The notes under the pieces: model-generated
What the model saw: the letters and a program-made list of their open reading frames with translations, nothing else
What the model was told of the DNA's origin: nothing
Databases searched by the model: none
Part shown: one piece after another, positions 18,206 to 25,684 of the stretch
Layout of the letters: each line of letters begins with the position of its first letter
How positions within the stretch are numbered: position 1 is the first letter of the stretch
Position numbers and translations under genes: made by a program
Assembly: GCA_910585745.1 (NCBI GenBank)
Contig: CAJUFM010000013.1
Coordinates: forward strand, 1-50,255
DNA length: 50,255 nt
DNA from: an uncultured Eubacterium sp.
GTDB taxonomy: Bacteria > Bacillota > Clostridia > Lachnospirales > Lachnospiraceae
Direction of reading: 5' to 3'

Positions 18206-19420
18206 CTAATTCATCACACGACCGATCTTAACCGGTTTTCTGTAATATGCATTGGAAATCTTGATGCCATCGCTTGGGTTACTTGCGTGGATTACCAGAC
18301 CACTTCCAATATACATCGCCACATGGTTGATCCTGCTGCCGTTGCTGTAGAAGAACAAATCTCCCGGCTTCGGTGAGGATACGCTTCTTGTCACACCTGC
18401 CTGTGCCGCCGCGTTATGAGGAAGGGAATGTCCATATTTACGATAAAGACTCATGGTAAATCCAGAGCAGTCCGTACCACCTGTCAGACTGGAACCACCC
18501 CATACATACCGGTTTCCAAGGAACTGTTTCGCATACTCTGCAATGGAAGCCTGACTGGAGGAAACTCCATCAGAACCACCGGCAGAAACCGTTCCCACCT
18601 TCACTGCACGCTTCAGGGAATACTGTTCAGTAACATATTCTTTCGCTACAAAGGCATGCTCGTCATCTACGGTAATACAGATCCAGTTATCCAGATCTGC
18701 CTGGATCGCCTCCATGCCCCCGGCACGCTCGATAGCTTCTTTGGATATCTTCTGCTGTTTGATCATCTTATTGACAAAATCCATCGTCAGATGTTTCTTT
18801 CGGATCACAAATTCTTCCTCTTCGGATACTACAGAATAAATCGGGGCATTGGTGGTCGGAAGGGCACGAACCCGGAGAGAGTTAGTATTGATCTCGACAC
18901 ACTCACGTCCTACCTTTGTCGCCAGTTCCTCTGCTTTGGTATCGGTTACGATATAACTGGACTTCACCCAGCCATCTACTTTACCGGACACGATCTTTGC
19001 CCAGCCTTTTTTGATCTTGTAAATATGACATCCCGCATTCTTTGTCATCTTACCTACAATTTTTGCACTCTCGGATGGTTTTTTTCTTACATTCAGGTAA
19101 GTATCTACCTTGCTGGCAATACCCAGACGGTCATAATTCAGATTCAATTTTACATGTCCGTCGTTATCATCTTCAGGCTGTGGTGCCGGTGTCACTTCCG
19201 GCTGCGCCGGAGTCTGCTCCGGTGCGGGCCCTGTCTCTGCTGATGTCTCCTGTACAACTCCACTTGCCACATTCTGGCAATATTCATCTACTACTACATT
19301 GGCTCCGGCCATCTGCTGCTCTGTCGCAATAAACGCTGCCTTTACAGGAATCGAAATCAATCCTGCTGCCAGCACTCCTGCCACTGCAAACTTCACATAT
19401 CGCTTATTTAATACTTTCAT
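18206..19420 (-). CDS. secreted NlpC/P60 endopeptidase with SH3 domains
   Basis: A 404-residue cell-wall hydrolase, cutting D-Glu-diamino acid bonds in peptidoglycan stem peptides (family role). Layout: signal peptide (1-28), Pro/Glu linker (~62-88), SH3_3 domain (~105-158: TYLNVRKKPSESAKIVGK), second SH3-like region (~175-265), and a C40 peptidase domain (~290-404) with catalytic Cys318 in GGTDCSGF, His366 in NHVAMYIG and His378 in VIHASNP. The frame is open to 19456; ATG 19420 is chosen because GGAGAGGG lies 9 bases upstream. It has a perfect-consensus promoter. Confidence 0.93.
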   Translation of the reverse strand: MKVLNKRYVKFAVAGVLAAGLISIPVKAAFIATEQQMAGANVVVDEYCQNVASGVVQETSAETGPAPEQTPAQPEVTPAPQPEDDNDGHVKLNLNYDRLGIASKVDTYLNVRKKPSESAKIVGKMTKNAGCHIYKIKKGWAKIVSGKVDGWVKSSYIVTDTKAEELATKVGRECVEINTNSLRVRALPTTNAPIYSVVSEEEEFVIRKKHLTMDFVNKMIKQQKISKEAIERAGGMEAIQADLDNWICITVDDEHAFVAKEYVTEQYSLKRAVKVGTVSAGGSDGVSSSQASIAEYAKQFLGNRYVWGGSSLTGGTDCSGFTMSLYRKYGHSLPHNAAAQAGVTRSVSSPKPGDLFFYSNGSRINHVAMYIGSGLVIHASNPSDGIKISNAYYRKPVKIGRVMN

Positions 19421-19495
19421 GGTATACGACCCTCTCCATATATTTGTATATTGCATGTTTCATTTATTACAATTTTGTTACATTTGTATAATCAG

Positions 19496-19524
19496 ATTAT
19501 AACAACATACAAATATATTGTCAA
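19496..19524 (-). promoter_or_regulatory. consensus SigA promoter of the NlpC/P60 gene
   Basis: Minus strand: -35 TTGACA (19524-19519), 17-base spacer, -10 TATAAT (19501-19496). Both hexamers are perfect, predicting strong constitutive transcription with a ~70-base leader. Confidence 0.9.
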
Positions 19525-19541
19525 GGGGCGGTTAAAATATT

Positions 19542-20477
19542 TCAAGAATTTAACAATTTTTTTATTTTTTTGCTCACTTGATCCAGTGATTTCTGATCTA
19601 CTGTCTCAACATGTAATTTAGCGTCAGGGTACTCTGCTAAAGTTTCCAATGCAAATTTTCCCTTTATTGTGGCAGTTTCCATCTCCCACTCAACCTTCTC
19701 TTCCTTCTGCCAGCGCATCAGCGATAAGATCTCCCCTGCTTTCATATCGGTCCTGACATTCTTTTTACACAACTTGTACAATGCATTAATATCCATTTCC
19801 AGCAGATTCTTTTTCATGACCTGTTTAAAAATAGCTTTTAACATTTGCTGATGATTCTTATTTCTCTGCTCCGTACCCCTCAAATGATGATATTCTCTGA
19901 CAAAGGTAAGTGCTTCTTTTCCATTTACATGATTTATCCCCTTTTGGAAACTCGTCTTCCAGTCCGTTTTAAAACTTCGGTCCGCTTCTACATCCACCCC
20001 TCCGATGGCGTCGATCAACTTCCTGAAACCGGACATATTAAGCTGAATATAATAGTCGATCTTTGTATCCAGCAGCTCTTCTGCCCCCTGGATCAGAGAT
20101 TTGGTGCCATAATAGGGAAGGTGAGAAAATTTGGTTTTCTGCTTCTCTTCATTGGATGATGCAGCAGGAAGACTTACATAAAGATCCCGCGGTATCCCCG
20201 TGATCAAAAGTTTCTTTTCAGACGGATTTACCGTAACAAGCAGATTCAGATCACTTCTCTGGCTACGCCCTTTTTCTCCATAGGTACCCAGACCGCTGAT
20301 GAATACCTGAAAGGTTTTTTTTGTGATCGCATCCCCTTTTTCCCTAACACTCTCCTTTGCAGTCTTTTCCACTGAAGTTTCATTTTGGACTGCCCCGATG
20401 GCAGCACTCATTCCCACCAGACTCACAATTACCAAAAACAGGGAAACCGCAGCTAAAATCAATTTTTCTTTTTTCAT
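19542..20477 (-). CDS. LytR-CpsA-Psr (LCP) family protein
   Basis: A 311-residue membrane-anchored enzyme of the LCP family, which attaches undecaprenyl-linked polymers (teichoic acids, capsule) to peptidoglycan. One N-terminal transmembrane segment (8-28), then the LCP domain: RSQRSDLNLLVTVNP, LLITGIPRDLYVSLP with the conserved Arg-Asp, IDYYIQLNMSGFRKLIDAIG and ALTFVREYHHLRGTEQRNKN carrying conserved Arg residues. AAAGGAGG lies upstream of the start. It follows the histidine kinase gene by 91 bases on the same strand, so it may belong to that regulon. Confidence 0.9.
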   Translation of the reverse strand: MKKEKLILAAVSLFLVIVSLVGMSAAIGAVQNETSVEKTAKESVREKGDAITKKTFQVFISGLGTYGEKGRSQRSDLNLLVTVNPSEKKLLITGIPRDLYVSLPAASSNEEKQKTKFSHLPYYGTKSLIQGAEELLDTKIDYYIQLNMSGFRKLIDAIGGVDVEADRSFKTDWKTSFQKGINHVNGKEALTFVREYHHLRGTEQRNKNHQQMLKAIFKQVMKKNLLEMDINALYKLCKKNVRTDMKAGEILSLMRWQKEEKVEWEMETATIKGKFALETLAEYPDAKLHVETVDQKSLDQVSKKIKKLLNS

Positions 20478-20568
20478 TGTATTTGCCTCCTTTTCAATAT
20501 TTTAACCTTTTATTGATTGCTACAAGTTAATATTACCCTGTCTTTATATGAGAAACTTCATCAACATA

Positions 20569-21912
20569 TCAGAGAGTTGTAAAAGTCACAAAAATTTCGG
20601 TTCCCTTTCCTGGCTCGCTCTCCACCCGGATCTCTCCCCGGTGCAGCTGGATGATCTCCGCACAGAGGGCCAGTCCCAATCCGCTTCCCCCCCGTTCTCT
20701 GCTCCTCGCCTTGTCAACCCGGTAAAAAGGTTCCAGGATCTTTTCCAGTTCCCCGGCTTCCATCCCTATCCCGTCATCCAGGATGCGTAACTGTCCCTCT
20801 TCCCAAAGAATTCGGATCTTTCCTCCTTCTTCACAGGCACGAACCGCATTTTCCAGTAAATTCCGCACCAGACAGACGAGAAGTTCTGGAACACCCTGGA
20901 TCGTGAAATCTGTACCTGACATATCCACCACTAGCTTTTTTTCCTCCAGCAATGGAAGACAGCTGTCATAAGCTTCCTTTACACAGTCTTCCAGGTTTGT
21001 CTCCGTAAATTCCAGTTCTTCTCCCCTCACTCTTGCCAGCAGCAGAAGCTGGTGTGTCATCTGCTGCATCCTGCCGCTCTCTTTCTTTATATAATGCAGC
21101 GCCTGGTACTGTTTCTCCTGGTCTGCCCTTCCCCGCAGCAAAAATTCCGAATAGCCGCCAATGGACGTCAGCGGCGTCCGCAGTTCATGGGCCAGATTAG
21201 CCACAAACCGCTGCTGGGATTCGATCCGGTTATGTACTGCTTCCGTCATTACATTAAAGTCCCTTCCCAGCTCTGCGATCTCATCCTTTCCCTGGATCCG
21301 GATACGCTCATAATTGCCCGCTGCCACTTCCCTCGTCATCTGCGACAGCTGATGTAATGGCCTCGTGAGCCTGCGCAGGATCATATAAAGAGCAGCGGCC
21401 AGCACCAGGGAGAGCACACCGCTTAAGATGAGAAAAATGTATTTGAGCTTGTCCCAGAGGGCAGACAATTCTGTCATTTTCTTTGTCGTTATGAGGCAAT
21501 AGTCATCCTTCCCGGCATCAAACGAAGTAACCAGACATGCTGTCTGGATCCCATCTTTCCGCTGAATGGTTATGGTATTGTCCTCCCTTCCGTCAGGCAG
21601 AGACTGTCCCTCACCGGGAAACACACAGATTCCATTCTGCCACAATTCAAAGCTCAATCCATTTTTTAAGAATATTTTTTCATAATCCTGCATAACAAGC
21701 TCTAACATCGTTTTCCCCGGCGTTTTTTCACCAAAAGCAGAAATATCTTCTGCCAGCGCCCGCTCAATCACCTGGTTCTCTCCAATGATCCGCTTTTTTT
21801 CTTCCTGCAGGTTGTCGTGATATGCCACCTGGAACACCATATATATTCCTACATTTAAAAATACGAGAAACAAAAGCAGCACGGTAAAATATATCTTCTT
21901 CCAGAATTTCAA
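20569..21912 (-). CDS. HAMP-domain sensor histidine kinase
   Basis: A 447-residue membrane kinase. Two transmembrane segments (8-30, 158-178) enclose a ~125-residue extracytoplasmic sensor; then HAMP (about 178-232), HisKA with His242 in ANLAHELRTPLTS, and HATPase with the N-box LLENAVRACEEGGK, DDGIGM and GSGLGLALCAEI. It pairs with the response regulator encoded 178 bases upstream; the gap contains a hairpin-rich repeat. The sensor domain is not recognised, so the signal is unknown; the LCP gene downstream hints at envelope stress or wall polymers. Confidence 0.92.
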   Translation of the reverse strand: MKFWKKIYFTVLLLFLVFLNVGIYMVFQVAYHDNLQEEKKRIIGENQVIERALAEDISAFGEKTPGKTMLELVMQDYEKIFLKNGLSFELWQNGICVFPGEGQSLPDGREDNTITIQRKDGIQTACLVTSFDAGKDDYCLITTKKMTELSALWDKLKYIFLILSGVLSLVLAAALYMILRRLTRPLHQLSQMTREVAAGNYERIRIQGKDEIAELGRDFNVMTEAVHNRIESQQRFVANLAHELRTPLTSIGGYSEFLLRGRADQEKQYQALHYIKKESGRMQQMTHQLLLLARVRGEELEFTETNLEDCVKEAYDSCLPLLEEKKLVVDMSGTDFTIQGVPELLVCLVRNLLENAVRACEEGGKIRILWEEGQLRILDDGIGMEAGELEKILEPFYRVDKARSRERGGSGLGLALCAEIIQLHRGEIRVESEPGKGTEIFVTFTTL

Positions 21913-21936
21913 ACTTATCCCTCACATTTCCAGACA

Positions 21937-22072
21937 TGCCGCCACAGACGGCACAAATAATTTGTGAAAAGCGTGTGACCCTGTGCTTCGCACAGGCACA
22001 TTCGTACTTCGCTTCGCTCGTACTCATGATGTCCGTCGCTCAAATGTCAGTGGACAAGCAAGCTTGCCACTG
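21937..22072. repeat. hairpin-rich intergenic repeat element between response regulator and kinase genes
   Basis: In 136 bases there are four successive inverted repeats: TGCCG..CGGCA (21937-21953), CCTGTGC-TTC-GCACAGG (21980-21996, perfect), GTAC..GTAC around TTCGC/TTCGC words (22004-22023), and CAGTGG..CCACTG with an inner CAAG/CTTG (22048-22072). A further palindrome GACTTTAGTC (22083-22092) touches the regulator stop codon. None has a long T-run on the minus strand. The layout resembles BIME/REP-type mosaic elements; placed inside a two-component operon it may cap mRNA or lower kinase level. Confidence 0.6.
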
Positions 22073-22090
22073 CCGCTCTCGCGACTTTAG

Positions 22091-22741
22091 TCACATTTCC
22101 TCTAACCGATATCCTACCTTATATACCGTCTTGATCGCTTTTTCCAGCCCTAATTTCTGGCGGAGTTTTTGTATATGTACATCCACCGTCCTCGTATCCC
22201 CTTCATAGTCAAACCCCCATGCCAGCTCCAGAAGTTTTTCCCTGGACAGGGCTATATTCCGGTTCCTCACCAAGGCTTCAAACAGTTCATACTCCTGTGG
22301 TGTCAGCTCCATTTCCACACCCTCCCGGTATACCACCCGACTCGTCATATCAATCCTCACATCTCCGATGCGTATTCCGCTTTCATCTGCTCCGTTTCTC
22401 CGAAGGATAACATGGATCCGGGCAAGCAGTTCCACGATCTCAAATGGTTTCACCAGGTAATCTTCGGCTCCTGCCTGAAATCCTCTCATTTTATCTTGTA
22501 TCTCATCCTTCGCTGTCACAAACATCACCGGCGTCCCGCTGCAATATTCTGCCAGCCGGAAACCGTCGATGCCAGGAAGCATGACATCCAGCAGTATTAG
22601 ATCGAACTGCTGGTTTTCCAACATCCGCTTTGCCTCCCAGCCATCCGCCGCCGAACTGGAACTGTGGCCTACCAGCTCCAGATTCCAGCAGATGAGATTG
22701 CGGATGGTCTCCTCGTCCTCTACCACCAATATGCGTGCCAT
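22091..22741 (-). CDS. OmpR/PhoB-family response regulator
   Basis: A 216-residue DNA-binding regulator. Receiver domain 1-115 with acidic pocket E8/D9, phospho-acceptor Asp52 in LILLDVMLPG, Thr/Lys switch residues in VMFVTAKDE and YLVKPFE; winged-helix domain ~125-214 with ELTPQEYELFEALV and TRTVDVHIQKLRQKLG. The ATG at 22741 has GAGGAGG upstream; the frame is open to 22804 but without support. Upstream repeats may be its own binding site. The kinase follows after the repeat element. Confidence 0.94.
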   Translation of the reverse strand: MARILVVEDEETIRNLICWNLELVGHSSSSAADGWEAKRMLENQQFDLILLDVMLPGIDGFRLAEYCSGTPVMFVTAKDEIQDKMRGFQAGAEDYLVKPFEIVELLARIHVILRRNGADESGIRIGDVRIDMTSRVVYREGVEMELTPQEYELFEALVRNRNIALSREKLLELAWGFDYEGDTRTVDVHIQKLRQKLGLEKAIKTVYKVGYRLEEM

Positions 22742-22794
22742 AATGAACTCCTCCTCTTCGCCCGGCGCTGACACCACCAGGCTGCGGTAGTAGT

Positions 22795-22826
22795 ATTGTA
22801 ACATATAAATGTTAGAAAGTTGTTAA
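22795..22826 (-). promoter_or_regulatory. candidate PhoP-like autoregulated promoter of the response regulator
   Basis: Minus strand: two direct repeats TTAACA (22826-22821) and CTAACA (22815-22810), 11 bases apart, then -10-like TACAAT (22800-22795). Repeats of this kind, with 11-bp phasing and overlapping a missing -35, are typical of OmpR/PhoB-family activation (B. subtilis PhoP box TTnACA). The first repeat overlaps the stop codon of the hydrogenase-like gene. Confidence 0.42.
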
Positions 22827-24031
22827 AATGTCCTGGTCAGTATCCGGCTGTTTTCGATAAAATCTTCCACGGTATGAAAGCCCAGGCGCTGAATGAGGTC
22901 AAGGACATAAGGATTTTCTCCCGGAGTACGATATTTCGCCTGATCCGCATAGTCGTTTACCAGTTCTGTCGTCTTCTCAATCTCCATAATTCGTTTCGGT
23001 CCCCCGACACATCCGCCAGGACATGCCATTCCCTCAAAGAAATTCCCTTCCACATGTCCATCCAGAATTTTCTGCAGCATCTCTTTACACTCAGCGACGC
23101 CACAGGCACATACTGGTTTCAGCTCATATTTTTCGTCGATGCTCGCCAGGCTTTCCTTCACAGCCTGACTCACCCCGCCGGTTCTCGCATACAGCCTTCC
23201 CGCCGCCGCAGAATGCTCATTTTCATCTTCTTCCATTTTGGAAAAATCCACCTCCAGCGCCTCAAAAATGTCCTGTAGTTCCTGGAAGGTCAGCACGCAG
23301 TCGATATCCCCCACCAGATCCGGCTCCCTGATCTCTGCCTTTTTCGCCAGACAAGGTCCCACAAATATCGTCTTACATCCCCGGTGAAGCTCTTTGGCAA
23401 TCCTGCCGCAGGCGATCATCGGTGAGACAGCCGGTGGAAGATGCCCCGCAATCTTCTCAAATTCCTTGCGGATCATGGAGATCCAGATGGGACAGCAGCA
23501 ACTGGTTAACTGAAACCCTTCTTTGTGATCCATATTTTCACAGAACTCCAGGGATTCTTTCAGTGTCAAAATATCGGCAAATGCCGCCACCTCGATCATC
23601 CCTGCAAAGCCCATACCTTTCAAGGCACTGCGGATCTTTCCCGGCGTCGCCTCCTCTCCGAACTGACCAATATAGGCAGGCGCCATCATCGCATACACCG
23701 GCTCCTCTGAACTTTTTAAGATCTCCACCACCTTTACCGCATCGTGGCTGAAGGTGAGATTTTTATTCTGGCACGCCTCAATACACTGGGCACACCCGGT
23801 GCAGTTTTCCGCATTCATCGTCACTTTCCCGTCCCGGACTTCCAATGCCCGGAACATACATGCGGTGACACACTGGGCATCCTCACAGTCGCAGGGCTCA
23901 TTTTTCCACACCAGAGGATATTTGTCCGGATGGAACAGACAATCCAGTTTTCTCCTGGACTCGTTTTCCGATGCAGGTCTTCCCCACAGACGATCCTTTA
24001 ACACTTTTCGGTATAATTCTTCAAAGGTCAT
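22823..24031 (-). CDS. FeFe-hydrogenase-like protein (group B/M2-like)
   Basis: A 402-residue iron-sulfur protein. Two ferredoxin-type clusters: Cys47/49/54/58 and Cys77/80/83/87. The H-cluster domain keeps all ligand cysteines: L1 as TSCCCPIW (177-184, one Cys more than the classical TSCCPxW), L2 as GPCLAKKAE (Cys227) and L3 as GMACPGGCVGGP (Cys337, Cys341). L1 with three Cys is, to my knowledge, typical of the group B enzymes rather than group A. Role: H2 oxidation/evolution or redox sensing. The start is ATG 24031, 8 bases after GGAGG. No maturase genes (hydEFG) are in the window. Confidence 0.82.
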   Translation of the reverse strand: MTFEELYRKVLKDRLWGRPASENESRRKLDCLFHPDKYPLVWKNEPCDCEDAQCVTACMFRALEVRDGKVTMNAENCTGCAQCIEACQNKNLTFSHDAVKVVEILKSSEEPVYAMMAPAYIGQFGEEATPGKIRSALKGMGFAGMIEVAAFADILTLKESLEFCENMDHKEGFQLTSCCCPIWISMIRKEFEKIAGHLPPAVSPMIACGRIAKELHRGCKTIFVGPCLAKKAEIREPDLVGDIDCVLTFQELQDIFEALEVDFSKMEEDENEHSAAAGRLYARTGGVSQAVKESLASIDEKYELKPVCACGVAECKEMLQKILDGHVEGNFFEGMACPGGCVGGPKRIMEIEKTTELVNDYADQAKYRTPGENPYVLDLIQRLGFHTVEDFIENSRILTRTF

Positions 24032-24092
24032 GCTTACTTCCTCCATTATTATCTCTTTGTAATCAGTATGGAGAAAATTGCAGGGTTTATAC

Positions 24093-24127
24093 AAAAAAGG
24101 TCCCGGTCAGATAAACCGAAACCTTTT
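24093..24127 (-). terminator. terminator after spoIVA
   Basis: Minus strand: AAAGGTTTCGGT pairs with ACCGGGACCTTT (12 bp, two G-T pairs) around a 7-base loop, followed by TTT. It lies 16 bases after the spoIVA stop and upstream of the hydrogenase-like gene. Confidence 0.82.
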
Positions 24128-24142
24128 ATCTATTACATGAAA

Positions 24143-25621
24143 TCAAATAATGATGCACACCAGACCGCCATTGGAATCATTGACTACCTTTTGTATCGTA
24201 TCCTGCAGCTTCACCTGACTCTCTTCCGTCAGCCGGTTCACTTTATTCATGATGCCGTCATCTACCAGCTGCCGTATCGTTTTTCCAAAAATATTGGTAT
24301 CAAAGATTCCGTCAGGATTTTCTTTGCTGTTCATCTCGATATACTCAATGAGATCTTTCGCCTGCTCCTCGCTGCCTACAATGGGTGCGATCTCTGTCTC
24401 TATATTTGCCTGAATCAGATGCAGGGATGGGCAGACCGCTTTGATCTTTACTCCATATTTGTTCCCGTGTTTGATCAGCTCCGGTTCTGCGATCTCGATC
24501 TCCTCCATTGTCGGGGTGACGATACCATACCCCCGCCCTTTTACCTGTTCGCAGGCGGTTCCGATAGACTCATATTCTGCCCGTTTTCCAGCCAGTTCTT
24601 TCAAAGTGGCGATCAGCTCGTATTCTCCGGTGATGGGAGTCCCGATCATATCGCTGAGGATCTCATAATAATAGTGTTCTTCAAATTCTACAGAAATATT
24701 AACCTGCCCGTTCTCCATCTGCTTATCCTGGATATAGACTCCTTTGATATAATCTGCCTCCAGATTCAGACGATCCTTGGTCACATCTTTCATAAGCCGC
24801 ATATTCATAAGCATTTCCCGGCACTGCTCCAGAAGATCTTTTTTCAGCCAGTGATCCCTGTCCAGAAACTCTACCCATTTGGGAAGAAAGAAATTGATCC
24901 TTCCAATGGGAAAGTCTGATAAGATTGTTTCCATGATCCGATACACATCCTCCTTTTTCAGCCTTTTACAATCTAAAGGCAAAACGCTCATATTATATTT
25001 CTGCTCCATCTCCTCTGCCAGATTTTTGACGGACTCAGAATGGGGATTTACCGTATTCAAAATGATCATCGTCGGCTTGCCAGTCTTCCTGCACTCTTCG
25101 ACGGTCTTTTCCTCTCCCTCTACATATTGTTCTCTGGAGAGGTCCGTAAAGCTTCCGTCTGTGGTGACAATGATCCCAATATTGGAATGTTCTTCGATGA
25201 CTTTTCTTGTACCCAGTTCTGCCGCTTTTGTAAAGGGAATTTCCTGGGCAGACCAGGGCGTCTTAACCATCCGCTCTTTTCCCTCTTCCATATAGCCAGC
25301 AGCATCTTTCACGACAAATCCCACGCAATCGATCAAGCGGATCTTACAGGCGGCACCGCTGGGCAACGTAAGTGCCGCTCCATCTTTTGGTATAAATTTG
25401 GGCTCCGTCGTCATAATCGTCTTACCGTCCGAAGATTGGGGAAGCTCATCAATAGTTCTCTGTTTCTCCCCCGCATCCATCAGTTCTGGTATGACCATGA
25501 TCTCCATAAAGTTTTTTATAAATGTGCTTTTTCCGGTTCTCACAGGACCTACTACTCCCAGATATATTTCTCCTCCGGTTCTTTTGTTTATATCTTCGTA
25601 CACATTATATCCACTGTCCAT
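24143..25621 (-). CDS. spoIVA: stage IV sporulation protein A (spore coat morphogenetic ATPase)
   Basis: A 492-residue ATPase that polymerises on the forespore surface as the basement layer of the coat. N-terminal YNVYEDINKRTGGEIYLGVV leads into Walker A GPVRTGKST, with switch residues TIMTTEPKFIP and IRLIDCVGFVV; the C-terminal region ends GGLVCIII, a hydrophobic tail typical for the family and needed for anchoring to SpoVM-bound membrane. Length equals Bacillus SpoIVA (492). Its ribosome site AAGGGGG is part of a hairpin and a SigE-like promoter lies in the hairpin loop. Confidence 0.97.
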   Translation of the reverse strand: MDSGYNVYEDINKRTGGEIYLGVVGPVRTGKSTFIKNFMEIMVIPELMDAGEKQRTIDELPQSSDGKTIMTTEPKFIPKDGAALTLPSGAACKIRLIDCVGFVVKDAAGYMEEGKERMVKTPWSAQEIPFTKAAELGTRKVIEEHSNIGIIVTTDGSFTDLSREQYVEGEEKTVEECRKTGKPTMIILNTVNPHSESVKNLAEEMEQKYNMSVLPLDCKRLKKEDVYRIMETILSDFPIGRINFFLPKWVEFLDRDHWLKKDLLEQCREMLMNMRLMKDVTKDRLNLEADYIKGVYIQDKQMENGQVNISVEFEEHYYYEILSDMIGTPITGEYELIATLKELAGKRAEYESIGTACEQVKGRGYGIVTPTMEEIEIAEPELIKHGNKYGVKIKAVCPSLHLIQANIETEIAPIVGSEEQAKDLIEYIEMNSKENPDGIFDTNIFGKTIRQLVDDGIMNKVNRLTEESQVKLQDTIQKVVNDSNGGLVCIII

Positions 25622-25629
25622 AAAAAAAC

Positions 25630-25663
25630 CCCCTTGCTAAACTGTTAAAGTATATGCAAGGGG
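25630..25663 (-). terminator. hairpin ending upstream transcripts and covering the spoIVA ribosome site
   Basis: Minus strand: CCCCTTGC (25663-25656) pairs with GCAAGGGG (25637-25630) around an 18-base loop, followed by G and seven T running into the spoIVA ATG. It has terminator form for the 5.6-kb surface-protein gene. The 3' arm is also the spoIVA Shine-Dalgarno. Confidence 0.7.
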
Positions 25664-25677
25664 ATCTTTTGATATGT
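25649..25677 (-). promoter_or_regulatory. SigE-type promoter of spoIVA
   Basis: Minus strand: -35 ACATATC (25677-25671), 14-base spacer, -10 CATATACT (25656-25649). The -10 matches 7 of 8 in CATACAnT; the -35 matches 5 of 7 in KMATATT; spacing is ideal. spoIVA is SigE-dependent in Bacillus. Transcripts starting ~7 bases downstream lack the 5' arm of the hairpin. Confidence 0.6.
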
Positions 25678-25684
25678 CACAAAC

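Noticed and set aside
21764..22027. 88-codon minus-strand frame through the hairpin element into the kinase gene
   Set aside because: It reads through palindromes and the kinase gene in another frame; no ribosome site.
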